From: a virus
Virus record (IMG/VR): IMGVR_UViG_3300042542_002193
Span: 1-54,928 of that record
Length of the DNA: 54,928 bases
Reading direction: 5' to 3' (one strand)
The notes below the pieces were generated by a model. The model ran no database searches. It was not told where the DNA came from and saw only the letters and a list, made by a program, of their open reading frames with translations. Below, piece after piece: positions 14,083-21,010 of this stretch; positions within the stretch are counted from its first letter, which is position 1, and every line of letters begins with the position of its first letter. Made by a program: the position numbers and the translations under genes.

Positions 14083-14744
14083 TACCAATCCTATCAATAC
14101 CAGTTTTAAACAGATATGATCTGTTAGATGAAAATTTAAGATTGATAAACTACCCTATCAAAGAAATATTAATTATTAACAATGGTAAAGAAATATATGA
14201 ACCTAAAAGAAAAGATTTAAACATAAGGGTTCTTAATCTTCCATCCAACCTCGGAATGTCGGGATCTTGGAACCTTACAATTAAACTTTATCCTCATGAA
14301 AAATATTGGATGTTTTCTTCTGCAGATACCCACTGGATGCCAGAGTCTCTACAACAAATGCATGAGATGAGTGGTGAGTCAAAAATAATTTGCAGCAGTG
14401 AGGGGTTTAGTTGTTTTTCTGTTGGTGAAGATGTTGTTAGACATATAGGACTATTTGACGAATACTTTTATCCATATGTATACGAAGATGACGATTATCG
14501 TGAAAGATTATTTATACATAATAGTAAAAAAAAGTTGCCACAACTACATTTTCTTAATAGAGCAGTAGATGTTTCTGTTCCACATGGAGCATCACAAACA
14601 GTTTTAAGTGATGAACTTCTTTTCCAAAAATCTAAAGAGACATATGTTAAAAATAAAGAGTACTTAGAATTAAAAAAATCTCAAGAATTTAAAATAATGG
14701 GAACCTGGGACATAGATGTAAGAAGGAATCAAGAATGGCTATAA
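14079..14744 (+). CDS. Family 2-like glycosyltransferase
   Basis: 221 residues. GT-A features: IPVLNRYDLLDENLRLI at the N-terminus, then EILIINNGKE, LPSNLGMSGSWNLTIKLYP, WMFSSADTHW (DxD-like position), and GLFDEYFYPYVYEDDDYRERL, which resembles the acceptor-side ED motif of rhamnosyltransferase-type GT2 enzymes. It transfers a sugar from a nucleotide sugar to an unknown acceptor: host wall glycans, virion proteins or modified DNA bases are all possible. It overlaps the sugar nucleotidyltransferase gene by 10 bases, so donor synthesis and transfer may be linked. Confidence 0.75.
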   Translation: MIPILSIPVLNRYDLLDENLRLINYPIKEILIINNGKEIYEPKRKDLNIRVLNLPSNLGMSGSWNLTIKLYPHEKYWMFSSADTHWMPESLQQMHEMSGESKIICSSEGFSCFSVGEDVVRHIGLFDEYFYPYVYEDDDYRERLFIHNSKKKLPQLHFLNRAVDVSVPHGASQTVLSDELLFQKSKETYVKNKEYLELKKSQEFKIMGTWDIDVRRNQEWL

Positions 14745-15400
14745 TAGGAGTTTTACCAGCTTCTGGAAGATCCTCAAGAATTGGTGGGATACCTAAATTT
14801 TGTTTGCCAATATCTGATGAAAGGTCTTTGTTGCAGTGGCATGTTGAACAGATGCTCGAGGTTTGTGATGAAGTAAGAGTTGCAACAAGGCCTGAGTGGG
14901 TTCCAATAGTACAAAATATGGACATGAATGTCAAGATTATTGTTCTTGAGCCATCAACAATGTCTGATGCTATAAAATTTATGGTAGGAGATTGTAACGA
15001 TACTGTTCTTGTTGGTATGCCAGACACTTACATACATAAAACACACAAAAATATTTATAAAGAAATGCTTGCGGTTGATGGAGATCTTATTTTAGGAACG
15101 TGGGAATGCACTGATGATATAAAAGGCAAGGTAGGACAAGTACTAATTTCTGGCAATAAAGTTATTGGATCAAAGGATAAGTCTGCTGACTGTGACTATA
15201 AGCATATGTGGGGCACAATGTTGTTTAGAAAAAACCTGGTACGATATATAGACCCAGAGTTGGAACACCCAGGGAAGCAAATACAAGAGTGGATTGATAT
15301 GAATTTGAATATTAGGTCCGTAAGTGCTGGTGGTAAATATATGGATGTGGGGACCCTTAATGGTTTAAAGCAACTATACAAAGAAATGGATAAGGACTAA
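14735..15400 (+). CDS. Sugar nucleotidyltransferase-like protein
   Basis: 221 residues. N-terminal IGVLPASGRSSRIGGIPKFCLPI corresponds to the GxGxRxxxx(P)K nucleotide-binding signature of glucose-1-phosphate thymidylyl/uridylyltransferases; VLVGMPDTYI fits the metal-binding Asp strand and ILGTWECTDDIKGKVGQVL the product-side region. Shorter than full-length RmlA/GalU (about 290), lacking the C-terminal dimer part. It probably activates a sugar phosphate for the adjacent glycosyltransferase. Confidence 0.72.
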   Translation: MAIIGVLPASGRSSRIGGIPKFCLPISDERSLLQWHVEQMLEVCDEVRVATRPEWVPIVQNMDMNVKIIVLEPSTMSDAIKFMVGDCNDTVLVGMPDTYIHKTHKNIYKEMLAVDGDLILGTWECTDDIKGKVGQVLISGNKVIGSKDKSADCDYKHMWGTMLFRKNLVRYIDPELEHPGKQIQEWIDMNLNIRSVSAGGKYMDVGTLNGLKQLYKEMDKD

Positions 15401-15438
15401 GGTGGAACAGATGGCCCGACTCCCTCACCTGGAGCTTA

Positions 15439-15630
15439 ATGCCTAAACATTGGGAAGATAAATCTCAATGGATCACACATTGCCCAATATGTTTTTGTGC
15501 AACTACACATCAATTATTAGATTTTCATTTACAATATCATGAAAATAAGATCCCAATTAGTGAGCCCGCCGAAAATATAGAGCTTCCAGTCAACTACGTT
15601 GACACAACTGATGGTATAATAGATATCTAA
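15439..15630 (+). CDS. Small zinc-finger protein
   Basis: 63 residues with CPICFCATTHQLLDFHLQYH at residues 15-34, a C2H2-type arrangement (C-x2-C ... H-x3-H), followed by an acidic tail. GGAG lies 5 bases before the ATG. Unknown target. Confidence 0.55.
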   Translation: MPKHWEDKSQWITHCPICFCATTHQLLDFHLQYHENKIPISEPAENIELPVNYVDTTDGIIDI

Positions 15631-15649
15631 CGATAAGGGTATATTAAAT

Positions 15650-15895
15650 ATGGAACAGTGGGTAAATAGCTACGCCTCATACGTGCTTGTTTTAAGCGGT
15701 GCAGCAGCTATGTTTGTAATTGGCAGGAAGAAAAGATTTGGTTGGCTCTGGTTCATATTTAATGAATTTATGTGGACTGCATATGCTTTGATAACAAAGC
15801 AGTACGGTTTTATTCTTGGCGCTATCCTTTATGGGATAGTAGGTGTTAAATCTTATTTACACTGGTCTAAAAAGGGAATAAACAAGATACATTAA
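15650..15895 (+). CDS. Small membrane protein common in actinophages
   Basis: 81 residues with three hydrophobic segments (about 9-23, 30-47, 52-68) and a KKRFGWLWFIFNEFMWTAYAL motif similar to small membrane proteins seen in many actinophages; weak resemblance to part of PnuC-type transporters. Role unknown. Confidence 0.55.
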   Translation: MEQWVNSYASYVLVLSGAAAMFVIGRKKRFGWLWFIFNEFMWTAYALITKQYGFILGAILYGIVGVKSYLHWSKKGINKIH

Positions 15896-15907
15896 TAGGG
15901 GGAACCG

Positions 15908-16156
15908 ATGGCATACTCTAGATTTACAGACAGCGACATTTATATATACGCTCATGTAGGCGGATGGATAGAGTGTGCTGCATGTTGGCTAAATGAAAGT
16001 TCAGATGAGTATTCCTTATTCTCAATGTCAGAAGAGATCCACGATGATGGGCATTTGATTACCCATGTGAGAGAGCATATTAAAGCAGGCCACGATGTAC
16101 CCCAAGGATTGCTTATGGAGATACTTGCAGATAATGATAGATATGGTAAACTATAG
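15908..16156 (+). CDS. Conserved small Cys/His protein of actinophages
   Basis: 82 residues. SDIYIYAHVGGWIECAACWL followed by THVREHIKAGHDVP gives a C-x2-C ... H-x3-H (C2H2-like) metal site; similar short proteins are common in actinophage genomes. AGGGGGAACCG precedes the ATG. Confidence 0.6.
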   Translation: MAYSRFTDSDIYIYAHVGGWIECAACWLNESSDEYSLFSMSEEIHDDGHLITHVREHIKAGHDVPQGLLMEILADNDRYGKL

Positions 16157-16158
16157 AT

Positions 16159-16380
16159 ATGGATAATATTGAATTAACAGATGAAGAGATCTCAAAAGGG
16201 TATCAATCAGAGAACCCAGATGAAGATAAGTGGGACAACATTGAGAAGGCTTGCTGGAGCGGATACAAGCAGGTGGGTATGAAGGACAAGGGCGGAAGAA
16301 GAGTCCCTAACTGCGTACCTGTAAAGAAGTCTCTATTCGGCACAGAAGGCCCTCAGAACCTCATACCAAGGAACAAGTAA
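16159..16380 (+). CDS. Small protein with CWxGYKQVGMKxKGGRxVPNCVP motif
   Basis: 73 residues. The segment from Cys32 to Pro54 is a motif I recognise from short stretches of many phage proteins, often near structural genes; its function is not established. Acidic N-terminus, basic C-terminus, two cysteines 20 apart. Confidence 0.6.
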   Translation: MDNIELTDEEISKGYQSENPDEDKWDNIEKACWSGYKQVGMKDKGGRRVPNCVPVKKSLFGTEGPQNLIPRNK

Positions 16381-16381
16381 T

Positions 16382-16549
16382 ATGGGTATACTAGATAACC
16401 TTGAAGCATATCTAGAAAAGGCGGAGAAGACAGACAGATGTCATTACTGCCAAGCTGTAGCTACATACAATGATTTAGCTGAAGTAGATCAAACATATAA
16501 GGTAGTAGGCGTATGTGCATGTCATTCATTTAAAGGATTATCTTCATAA
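16382..16549 (+). CDS. Zinc-binding microprotein
   Basis: 55 residues with CHYC (residues 20-23) and CACH (45-48), a likely zinc knuckle. It overlaps the convergent oxygenase-like gene by 6 bases, so the two transcripts collide at their ends. Confidence 0.5.
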   Translation: MGILDNLEAYLEKAEKTDRCHYCQAVATYNDLAEVDQTYKVVGVCACHSFKGLSS

Positions 16550-17083
16550 TTTCCAGCTAAACCCTATAGCAGCTCTAGGCATAGGAAAATTTACTGCGTG
16601 ATATACACCACACGGTACATACACCATGTCTCCTGGATTTACTGTATATGTCTCACCTTGAGAATTCCATGTGGTTGATCCTATACATTGCCAGTATAAA
16701 ACTTCTTGGGTGTCACAATGAGATTCTACAGGGTTTAAATTACTAGATAAAGTGACATAAACAGTGCTTATTCCACCTGGAACATTAAATACATCAGTAA
16801 AATATTTTTCTATCTTTTCGCTAGATTCCCCTAAAAGACCACTGCCTGACATGTAAAAATAAAAGTTTTCTTTAATCATAAGGTTATTAATTGTTACAGC
16901 GCCAAACTTCTTATCTCTTTCGTTTGGCTGACCCATTATAGGGTTTTCTGCATTAGAGGTTTTATCTATGTAATCTATAAACTCTTGCCATGATGGAGTG
17001 TTGGTGCAGAAGTCCTTAAGAACAGCAATTTTAGACTCTTTTTTGCAATTCTCAATAGTTTCCAATATACTTGTAGTAATCAT
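16544..17083 (-). CDS. Cupin/JmjC-like 2OG oxygenase
   Basis: 179 residues. HCD (His122, Asp124) followed by VNPGDMVYVPCGVYHAV with His162 gives the HxD...H iron triad in a cupin/JmjC-type fold, distinct from the P4H-like enzymes elsewhere in the window. WQCIGSTTWNSQG resembles the JmjC substrate/cofactor strand. This family includes protein arginyl/asparaginyl/histidyl hydroxylases. It is the only leftward gene in the first 18 kb, with a TATGAT -10 at 17097-17092 only 8 bases before the start. Confidence 0.68.
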   Translation of the reverse strand: MITTSILETIENCKKESKIAVLKDFCTNTPSWQEFIDYIDKTSNAENPIMGQPNERDKKFGAVTINNLMIKENFYFYMSGSGLLGESSEKIEKYFTDVFNVPGGISTVYVTLSSNLNPVESHCDTQEVLYWQCIGSTTWNSQGETYTVNPGDMVYVPCGVYHAVNFPMPRAAIGFSWKL

Positions 17084-17139
17084 ATGTCATAATCATATCA
17101 TATTTGATCGAAAAAGTGAAGTCGAAAAGTAGAGACCCC

Positions 17140-17174
17140 TTGTCAGTACCTGACATAAATGCTATAATAAATAT
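17140..17174 (+). promoter_or_regulatory. Promoter with TGTCAG-N3-CTGACA palindrome
   Basis: TTGTCA at 17140-17145, 17-base spacer, TATAAT at 17163-17168, 6 bases to the ATG at 17175. An inverted repeat TGTCAG/CTGACA spans 17141-17155, covering the -35 and half the spacer. The same hexamer marks the leftward promoters. Confidence 0.7.
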
Positions 17175-17384
17175 ATGTTACAGAGCTTAGAGATACCTGA
17201 TCCATTTGCTACTTTTGTGGCACACAAATATGCCAATTTTAAGGGAGCTAAATATGACTTCTTTAGCGGTGAATGGGATATGGCATGCGGTGCATGCCAA
17301 GAGCCATTAAACGCTCCAACTAAGAAGATATTGACTAAGATCAGACTATATCATACTCGTAATGAATGTCTTGGGGGATACTGA
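17175..17384 (+). CDS. Small zinc-finger-like protein
   Basis: 69 residues with CGAC at 36-39, then H and C near the C-terminus (YHTRNEC), a likely C-x2-C-H-C metal site, and a basic stretch between. Leaderless start fixed by the promoter. TGATG overlap to the next gene. Confidence 0.6.
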   Translation: MLQSLEIPDPFATFVAHKYANFKGAKYDFFSGEWDMACGACQEPLNAPTKKILTKIRLYHTRNECLGGY

Positions 17385-17542
17385 TGATAGATAAGATTAT
17401 AGGTAGAGATCCCAATTGCTATACAGGCGGTGACTGCTGGAATTATGACTATTCAGATAGATGGTTGTTACTCTTTGGTATCACAATATCAATAGTAGTC
17501 ATAGCCAGAATAATACGCAATAAAAGGCGGGGTGGCAAATAG
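17384..17542 (+). CDS. Small membrane protein
   Basis: 52 residues with one membrane helix (WLLLFGITISIVVIARIIR) and a basic RNKRRGGK tail; Cys12 and Cys18 on the other face. Unknown role. Confidence 0.5.
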   Translation: MIDKIIGRDPNCYTGGDCWNYDYSDRWLLLFGITISIVVIARIIRNKRRGGK

Positions 17543-17544
17543 GT

Positions 17545-17709
17545 ATGGCAAAAAAACGGAAGTTCAATTGGGATCAACAGCTTCAATATGCCCAAGAAGC
17601 ATTAGATAAGAATAAAGCCCTAATAGAGTCTACATCTAGAGGAACTAATGCAAATAAGGCTTCATCTTGGTCTAGAAGACCATCTAAAAACAAAAGCAGG
17701 GTACAATAG
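17545..17709 (+). CDS. Small basic protein
   Basis: 54 residues, MAKKRKFNWDQQLQYAQEAL..., strongly basic with a disordered Ser/Arg/Lys tail; candidate nucleic-acid-binding peptide. Its end overlaps the -10 of the next gene. Confidence 0.5.
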   Translation: MAKKRKFNWDQQLQYAQEALDKNKALIESTSRGTNANKASSWSRRPSKNKSRVQ

Positions 17710-17713
17710 GGTT
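17702..17713 (+). promoter_or_regulatory. Leaderless -10 for 17714 gene
   Basis: TACAAT at 17702-17707 with exactly 6 bases to the ATG at 17714; weak -35. Confidence 0.5.
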
Positions 17714-18295
17714 ATGAAAAAATACATGGTTGCGGATCTAGTAAAGGATCTAAATAAAGATAAGATTATGAGAGCCATGGAAGAATATGGACTATCCAAA
17801 GGCGATGCAGAAGAATTTGTCGATAATTACCCAAATGAGTCTGCTTGGCCTGATGTAGAAGGAACTGCTGAGCTATACGGTGTAGGTATAATAGATGTTG
17901 ATGACGACATGGTTGAAGCATATCTGTCTTTTAACGAAGAAGAAAAAGTCTACTTGATGGAATTGGGCGGGATGCCAAAAGCTAAGGGTGAGATAAGTAC
18001 TAGTATGGGTAAGGTATTCTTCTGGTTCAATATATCACTAGGTACATTTATACTTACAACTATCTTTGATAAAGGGAATATAGCTCAGTATCCAGTATCT
18101 GTATCAGAACTAAGAGATATAAGATCATCTTCCTCATTTGGTGAAAAGTTTAATAAAGACATTAGATCTAATACATCATATAGCGATAAACCTGGAGCAT
18201 GTGGCTGTATTGGCGAAGATCCAGCTAATCCAAAGAGACTTTGTGATGAGGCTGATTTTGCCCAAATGCCAAAAGAATTTAAGCGCTACCTATAA
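17714..18295 (+). CDS. Hypothetical protein
   Basis: 193 residues from the ATG set by the -10 (an upstream in-frame ATG at 17648 would overlap the preceding gene). The N-terminal half is acidic and helical (VADLVKDLNKDKIMRAMEEY). A hydrophobic stretch IGTVFFWFNISLGTFILTTIFD-like region (about 98-118) could be a membrane or core segment. The C-terminus carries CGCIGEDPANPKRLC. No family recognised. Last rightward gene before a terminator. Confidence 0.55.
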   Translation: MKKYMVADLVKDLNKDKIMRAMEEYGLSKGDAEEFVDNYPNESAWPDVEGTAELYGVGIIDVDDDMVEAYLSFNEEEKVYLMELGGMPKAKGEISTSMGKVFFWFNISLGTFILTTIFDKGNIAQYPVSVSELRDIRSSSSFGEKFNKDIRSNTSYSDKPGACGCIGEDPANPKRLCDEADFAQMPKEFKRYL

Positions 18296-18324
18296 TATCC
18301 CCCCTCCCTTTATCTCCCTTGTAT

Positions 18325-18345
18325 GAGCCTCCTAGAGGCTTATTT
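18325..18345 (+). terminator. Intrinsic terminator of rightward block
   Basis: AGCCTC-CTA-GAGGCT stem followed by TATTTAG, just after the last rightward gene. Confidence 0.65.
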
Positions 18346-18770
18346 AGTGGAGTATTGTGGAGTAAAGTGGAGAATCATACTATCAATTTAGATCCAAATA
18401 CTATCATTATATATAGTTAAATATACTAGTGTAATGGAACAAGGGCATTCATAATCGTAATCGTAATATATGGCCAAGGCTTAGCATATTGGCCAATATA
18501 TGTCAATAGATATTCCAGGAAATTTTTTTATTTGTTCGTAAAGAGCAATTTTGGCCCATATTTATGGCAAAAAATTATGTCTAATTCTGTATAATTTGTC
18601 TCATATAATGAGATATTCTATACAGATTTTGACAGATTTTATTCAATATGCATACAAATTCCAGCGTATTTTTACATGCGTCGTAAAGAAGAAATTTGGC
18701 CCATAAGATGGGCATACAAAAATGGGACATATAGCTAATTAAAGCCATATGCCCCATAGGGGAAGTTATA
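18346..18770. other. Gene-free region between convergent blocks
   Basis: About 425 bases with no convincing gene. Contents: three GTGGAG repeats near 18347-18373, a TGGCCAA/TTGGCCA inverted repeat around 18472-18504, two copies of the bipartite element TTCCAG-N16/17-CGTAAAG continuing to GGCCC (18513-18557 and 18659-18703), and a 41-base hairpin at 18586-18626. Very AT-rich. Confidence 0.6.
18586..18626. repeat. Two-part imperfect hairpin
   Basis: Outer arms TCTGTATA/TATACAGA (8 bp) and inner arms TCTCAT/ATGAGA (6 bp) with a 3-base loop. It could be an RNA hairpin or cruciform; it also contains TATAAT sequences. Confidence 0.5.
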
Positions 18771-19115
18771 TTAGAATGAATCTAGATCCATTATGTATTT
18801 GCTATCTCTTACTCTTGTTTCTTCAAGGGATTTAATAGTTAGGTTTCTATCCACCGCCCCGTATTTTGCTTCGAGGATGTCGTTGAGAGCATCTGCCATA
18901 AGCAATCCTTCGGATGTGTATCCCTTATCCCATTCTGACTTTAATCTAAGGGAATTGTATTGGATAATGTATTTAACTAGTTCCATTAGTCTATCTTGGG
19001 TATACAAGGTATGTTCAGTTGTTAATACATTTGCCATTACGGCAGGTGAGAAGTTAGCATTGTTTAGATAGTCTGTTAGTTTTTCTGCCGCTTTGAATTC
19101 GTTCGCTTTAGCCAT
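18771..19115 (-). CDS. Hypothetical protein, last gene of leftward block
   Basis: 114 residues from the ATG at 19115, preceded by GAAAGG. Helical, with a charged N-terminus (MAKANEFKAAEKLTDYLNNA) and no family recognised. Own TGTCAG promoter at 19137-19158. Confidence 0.6.
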   Translation of the reverse strand: MAKANEFKAAEKLTDYLNNANFSPAVMANVLTTEHTLYTQDRLMELVKYIIQYNSLRLKSEWDKGYTSEGLLMADALNDILEAKYGAVDRNLTIKSLEETRVRDSKYIMDLDSF

Positions 19116-19136
19116 TGAGTTCCGCCTTTCGTTTTG

Positions 19137-19158
19137 ATTATACCATTGACCACTGACA
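19137..19158 (-). promoter_or_regulatory. TGTCAG-N10-TATAAT leftward promoter P1
   Basis: TGTCAG (19158-19153), 10 bases, TATAAT (19142-19137). A TTTACA -35-like hexamer also lies upstream. Drives 18771-19115. Confidence 0.75.
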
Positions 19159-19228
19159 TTTGTAAATGAAGCGAGGACCCTCCCCTTTCCCGTTTCCCAC
19201 AGAGAGGAGGATCCCCACACTTATTTTA

Positions 19229-19381
19229 TTACTTGACGTTCTTCTTGTCTGTAAAGACTACGCCTTCTTGTGCTGCCTTGCTGATAGCTCCTAGAGCTGC
19301 AGCTGAGAAGCGGCCACGCTTGCCCACAGAAATTCCCTGGGTCTTTAGGTACTCACGAGTTGTTGTTGGTGTTGATGTCAT
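19229..19381 (-). CDS. Lsr2-like DNA-binding microprotein
   Basis: 50 residues. TREYLKTQGISVGKRGRFSA resembles the C-terminal DNA-binding domain of actinobacterial Lsr2 (helix, then a loop with R-G-R that reads the AT-rich minor groove, then a second helix AALGAISKAAQ). The N-terminal oligomerisation domain of Lsr2 is absent, so it could compete with or cap host Lsr2 and relieve xenogeneic silencing of this AT-rich genome. AAAGG precedes the ATG. Own promoter with a palindrome in the spacer. Confidence 0.65.
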   Translation of the reverse strand: MTSTPTTTREYLKTQGISVGKRGRFSAAALGAISKAAQEGVVFTDKKNVK

Positions 19382-19415
19382 TTGTTTGATCCTTTCTAGA
19401 TCAGTTGTTATATAT

Positions 19416-19444
19416 ATTATATCCGAATTTCGGCGATTTGTAAA
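19416..19444 (-). promoter_or_regulatory. Promoter of Lsr2-like gene with palindromic spacer
   Basis: TTTACA (19444-19439), 17-base spacer, TATAAT (19421-19416). The spacer holds the palindrome CCGAATTTCGG (19423-19433), a likely operator, possibly for autoregulation. Confidence 0.6.
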
Positions 19445-19489
19445 TAGGGTACGTAAAGCAAAATTTTTGCCCGTGCCCTTAGATTATGA

Positions 19490-19516
19490 CCGTTATGTCC
19501 GAATTGTCCATAACGG
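19490..19516. repeat. CCGTTATG/CATAACGG inverted repeat
   Basis: 8-bp arms around an 11-base loop containing TCCGAATTGTC, in the gap between 19381 and 19529. It may be a weak terminator or a protein-binding site; related TCCGAA(A/T)TGTCC strings occur near 31643. Confidence 0.45.
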
Positions 19517-19528
19517 CCCAACCTATCT

Positions 19529-19723
19529 TTATTTAGTTGTAAGTTCTAGTTCTTCCACATTATAGGGCTCTATGTTATTGCCCTTATTGCGAGCAGGTTC
19601 TTTCTTCCACTCTTTCTTAGGTGTTGCCACTGCAGCATTCCAAGCGTCATCATGGTTATCTGCCGTTACAATAATGTAATAGTCTTGTACTATGTCTCCA
19701 TAGACTTTCCACTGTTTGCTCAT
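19529..19723 (-). CDS. Hypothetical protein
   Basis: 64 residues, MSKQWKVYGDIVQDYYIIVT..., a beta-alpha-beta start (VTADNHDDAWNAAV) typical of small phage proteins with a DUF-like helix. ATGA overlap with the upstream gene and AGGTGG Shine-Dalgarno. Unknown. Confidence 0.55.
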   Translation of the reverse strand: MSKQWKVYGDIVQDYYIIVTADNHDDAWNAAVATPKKEWKKEPARNKGNNIEPYNVEELELTTK

Positions 19724-19857
19724 AGTTCCACCTGTTCTATTTTATCTTTAATTAATTTAGCAATGATGTTGTGTGCCTCAATGTTTTCTGTTTCGGACCC
19801 ACCCCACAAAAGCTTTTGGGCTTTACTAAGTTGATCGTTTAGATACTTATCACTCAT
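19720..19857 (-). CDS. Small helical protein
   Basis: 45 residues, MSDKYLNDQLSKAQKLLWGG..., helical and acidic. It overlaps the 19850 gene by 8 bases and the 19529 gene by 4. Unknown. Confidence 0.5.
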   Translation of the reverse strand: MSDKYLNDQLSKAQKLLWGGSETENIEAHNIIAKLIKDKIEQVEL

Positions 19858-20164
19858 CTTCATCTTCGTCCTCCTCTTCTTCATCTTCAGGGTCTACGAT
19901 GTAGTCCCTGCTCATCATCCAATCTAAAACTTCTTCCTGATGTTGCTCGGCGCCCCACTCCAAGGAGAAGCCCATACCAGCATCTACAGCCTCACACAGG
20001 TGGTCCCACATCTCGTCTTGGGTTGCCTTGGCAACATAGGTGTCATCCTCTAGTATATTATTAATTGTCGACCATGTCCATAGCCAAACTAATGATAGAC
20101 CTAAGTCTGTGTCATCTAGAATCTCTAAACACTTATTTAATTTATCTTTATCTTCAGGCTTCAC
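19850..20164 (-). CDS. Acidic hypothetical protein
   Basis: About 105 residues. GTG at 20164 is preferred because GGAG lies 6 bases upstream; GTG 20167 or TTG 20182 are alternatives. Helical, Trp-rich middle (LVWLWTWSTINNIL), ending in an extreme Asp/Glu tail (EDEEEEDEDEDE). Such acidic tails can mimic DNA. No family recognised. Confidence 0.55.
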   Translation of the reverse strand: MKPEDKDKLNKCLEILDDTDLGLSLVWLWTWSTINNILEDDTYVAKATQDEMWDHLCEAVDAGMGFSLEWGAEQHQEEVLDWMMSRDYIVDPEDEEEEDEDEDE

Positions 20165-20426
20165 CACGTGCTCCAATCGCAAATGATAGTTGGTATGTTA
20201 GTTCATATAGTGCTACTAGGGCGTCAAGGTACCCTTCGCATTCAGTACGGACCATAGAGTCCATTGCTTCTTCTGATTCTTCTTCCCGTTCGATTGCGTC
20301 TGCTAGTTCCTGCTCAGCAATTAGCATTAGATTCTTTAGTTCACCGTGCATTATATCTAATCCACTAACACCTGCATTAACTAAACGTTGCAAATGGGGC
20401 GGGAGCCCAATGTCTTCTGAGTTCAT
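20154..20426 (-). CDS. Hypothetical helical protein
   Basis: 90 residues, acidic helical (ELKNLMLIAEQELADAIERE). GAAAGG precedes the ATG. Its TGTCAG promoter lies inside the end of the upstream gene. Unknown. Confidence 0.55.
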   Translation of the reverse strand: MNSEDIGLPPHLQRLVNAGVSGLDIMHGELKNLMLIAEQELADAIEREEESEEAMDSMVRTECEGYLDALVALYELTYQLSFAIGARGEA

Positions 20427-20602
20427 TAATATATCCTTTCGTTATCATTCATTATATCAGAGGCCACTGACAAAATATGTTCCATAGTATCAATAGCACC
20501 CATGTAATAACTATCTGATTCAAAGTATTCATCTTCAGATATAGGGATGTTATTTCTAGCATCTTCTAAATCTTGTTCTAAACTAATCTTATGTATCTTC
20601 AT
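20426..20602 (-). CDS. Small hypothetical protein
   Basis: 58 residues from the ATG at 20602 (MKIHKISLEQDLEDARNNIP); an in-frame TTG upstream would overlap the preceding stop and is an alternative. Acidic, helical. It carries promoter P2 within its 3' end. Confidence 0.45.
   Translation of the reverse strand: MKIHKISLEQDLEDARNNIPISEDEYFESDSYYMGAIDTMEHILSVASDIMNDNERIY
20451..20472 (-). promoter_or_regulatory. TGTCAG-N10-TATAAT leftward promoter P2 (intragenic)
   Basis: TGTCAG (20472-20467), 10 bases, TATAAT (20456-20451), inside the 20426-20602 gene; drives 20154-20426. Confidence 0.7.
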
Positions 20603-20624
20603 GTATTCCAGGAAGTGTGATGAC

Positions 20625-20801
20625 TTAGTCAAAGTAACCCTCCGCCCAAAGCCCGTCAAAGAATGAGTTGGCTTGTTCTAATCCAGTTGTAACTCTTGTC
20701 TTATCCATTAGATCGGACGGGTAAGAAAGATAAAACTGTTTAGCAGTCTCAATACATTCTTGCATAATAGCAATATCCTCTTTATCATATCCTAGCATCA
20801 T
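20625..20801 (-). CDS. Small acidic protein
   Basis: 58 residues (MMLGYDKEDIAIMQECIETA...), with an ATGATG start overlapping the upstream TGA. Helical; no family recognised. Confidence 0.5.
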   Translation of the reverse strand: MMLGYDKEDIAIMQECIETAKQFYLSYPSDLMDKTRVTTGLEQANSFFDGLWAEGYFD

Positions 20802-21010
20802 AAGCAGAACTCATCTCCCTCAATATAACCATAGTATTCATTGTATGATTGCTTTAAGTTATCAGGAGCAAATTGCATGAACTTATATTCAGCAAATGCT
20901 TCTCCTTCATCTAAGTTAGCATTATTCCAATCTTCAAATAATGCTTGCTCAATTTCTACTTGAATTGCTCCAAGTATATGTTCTCCTACTGTATCTGTAA
21001 ATGCTTCCAT
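20798..21010 (-). CDS. Small acidic protein
   Basis: 70 residues, MEAFTDTVGEHILGAIQVEI..., acidic with a Tyr-rich end (YNEYYGYIEGDEF). Start overlaps the stop of the Api92-like gene, implying co-expression from P3. Confidence 0.5.
   Translation of the reverse strand: MEAFTDTVGEHILGAIQVEIEQALFEDWNNANLDEGEAFAEYKFMQFAPDNLKQSYNEYYGYIEGDEFCL

Noticed and set aside
15410-15445. Short ATG frame upstream of 15439
   Set aside because: Encodes only 11 residues before a stop and overlaps the Shine-Dalgarno of the 15439 gene.
20065-20487. 140-residue plus-strand frame in the leftward block
   Set aside because: Antisense to two tightly coupled leftward genes and their promoter; composition is Ser/Ile-rich shadow type.
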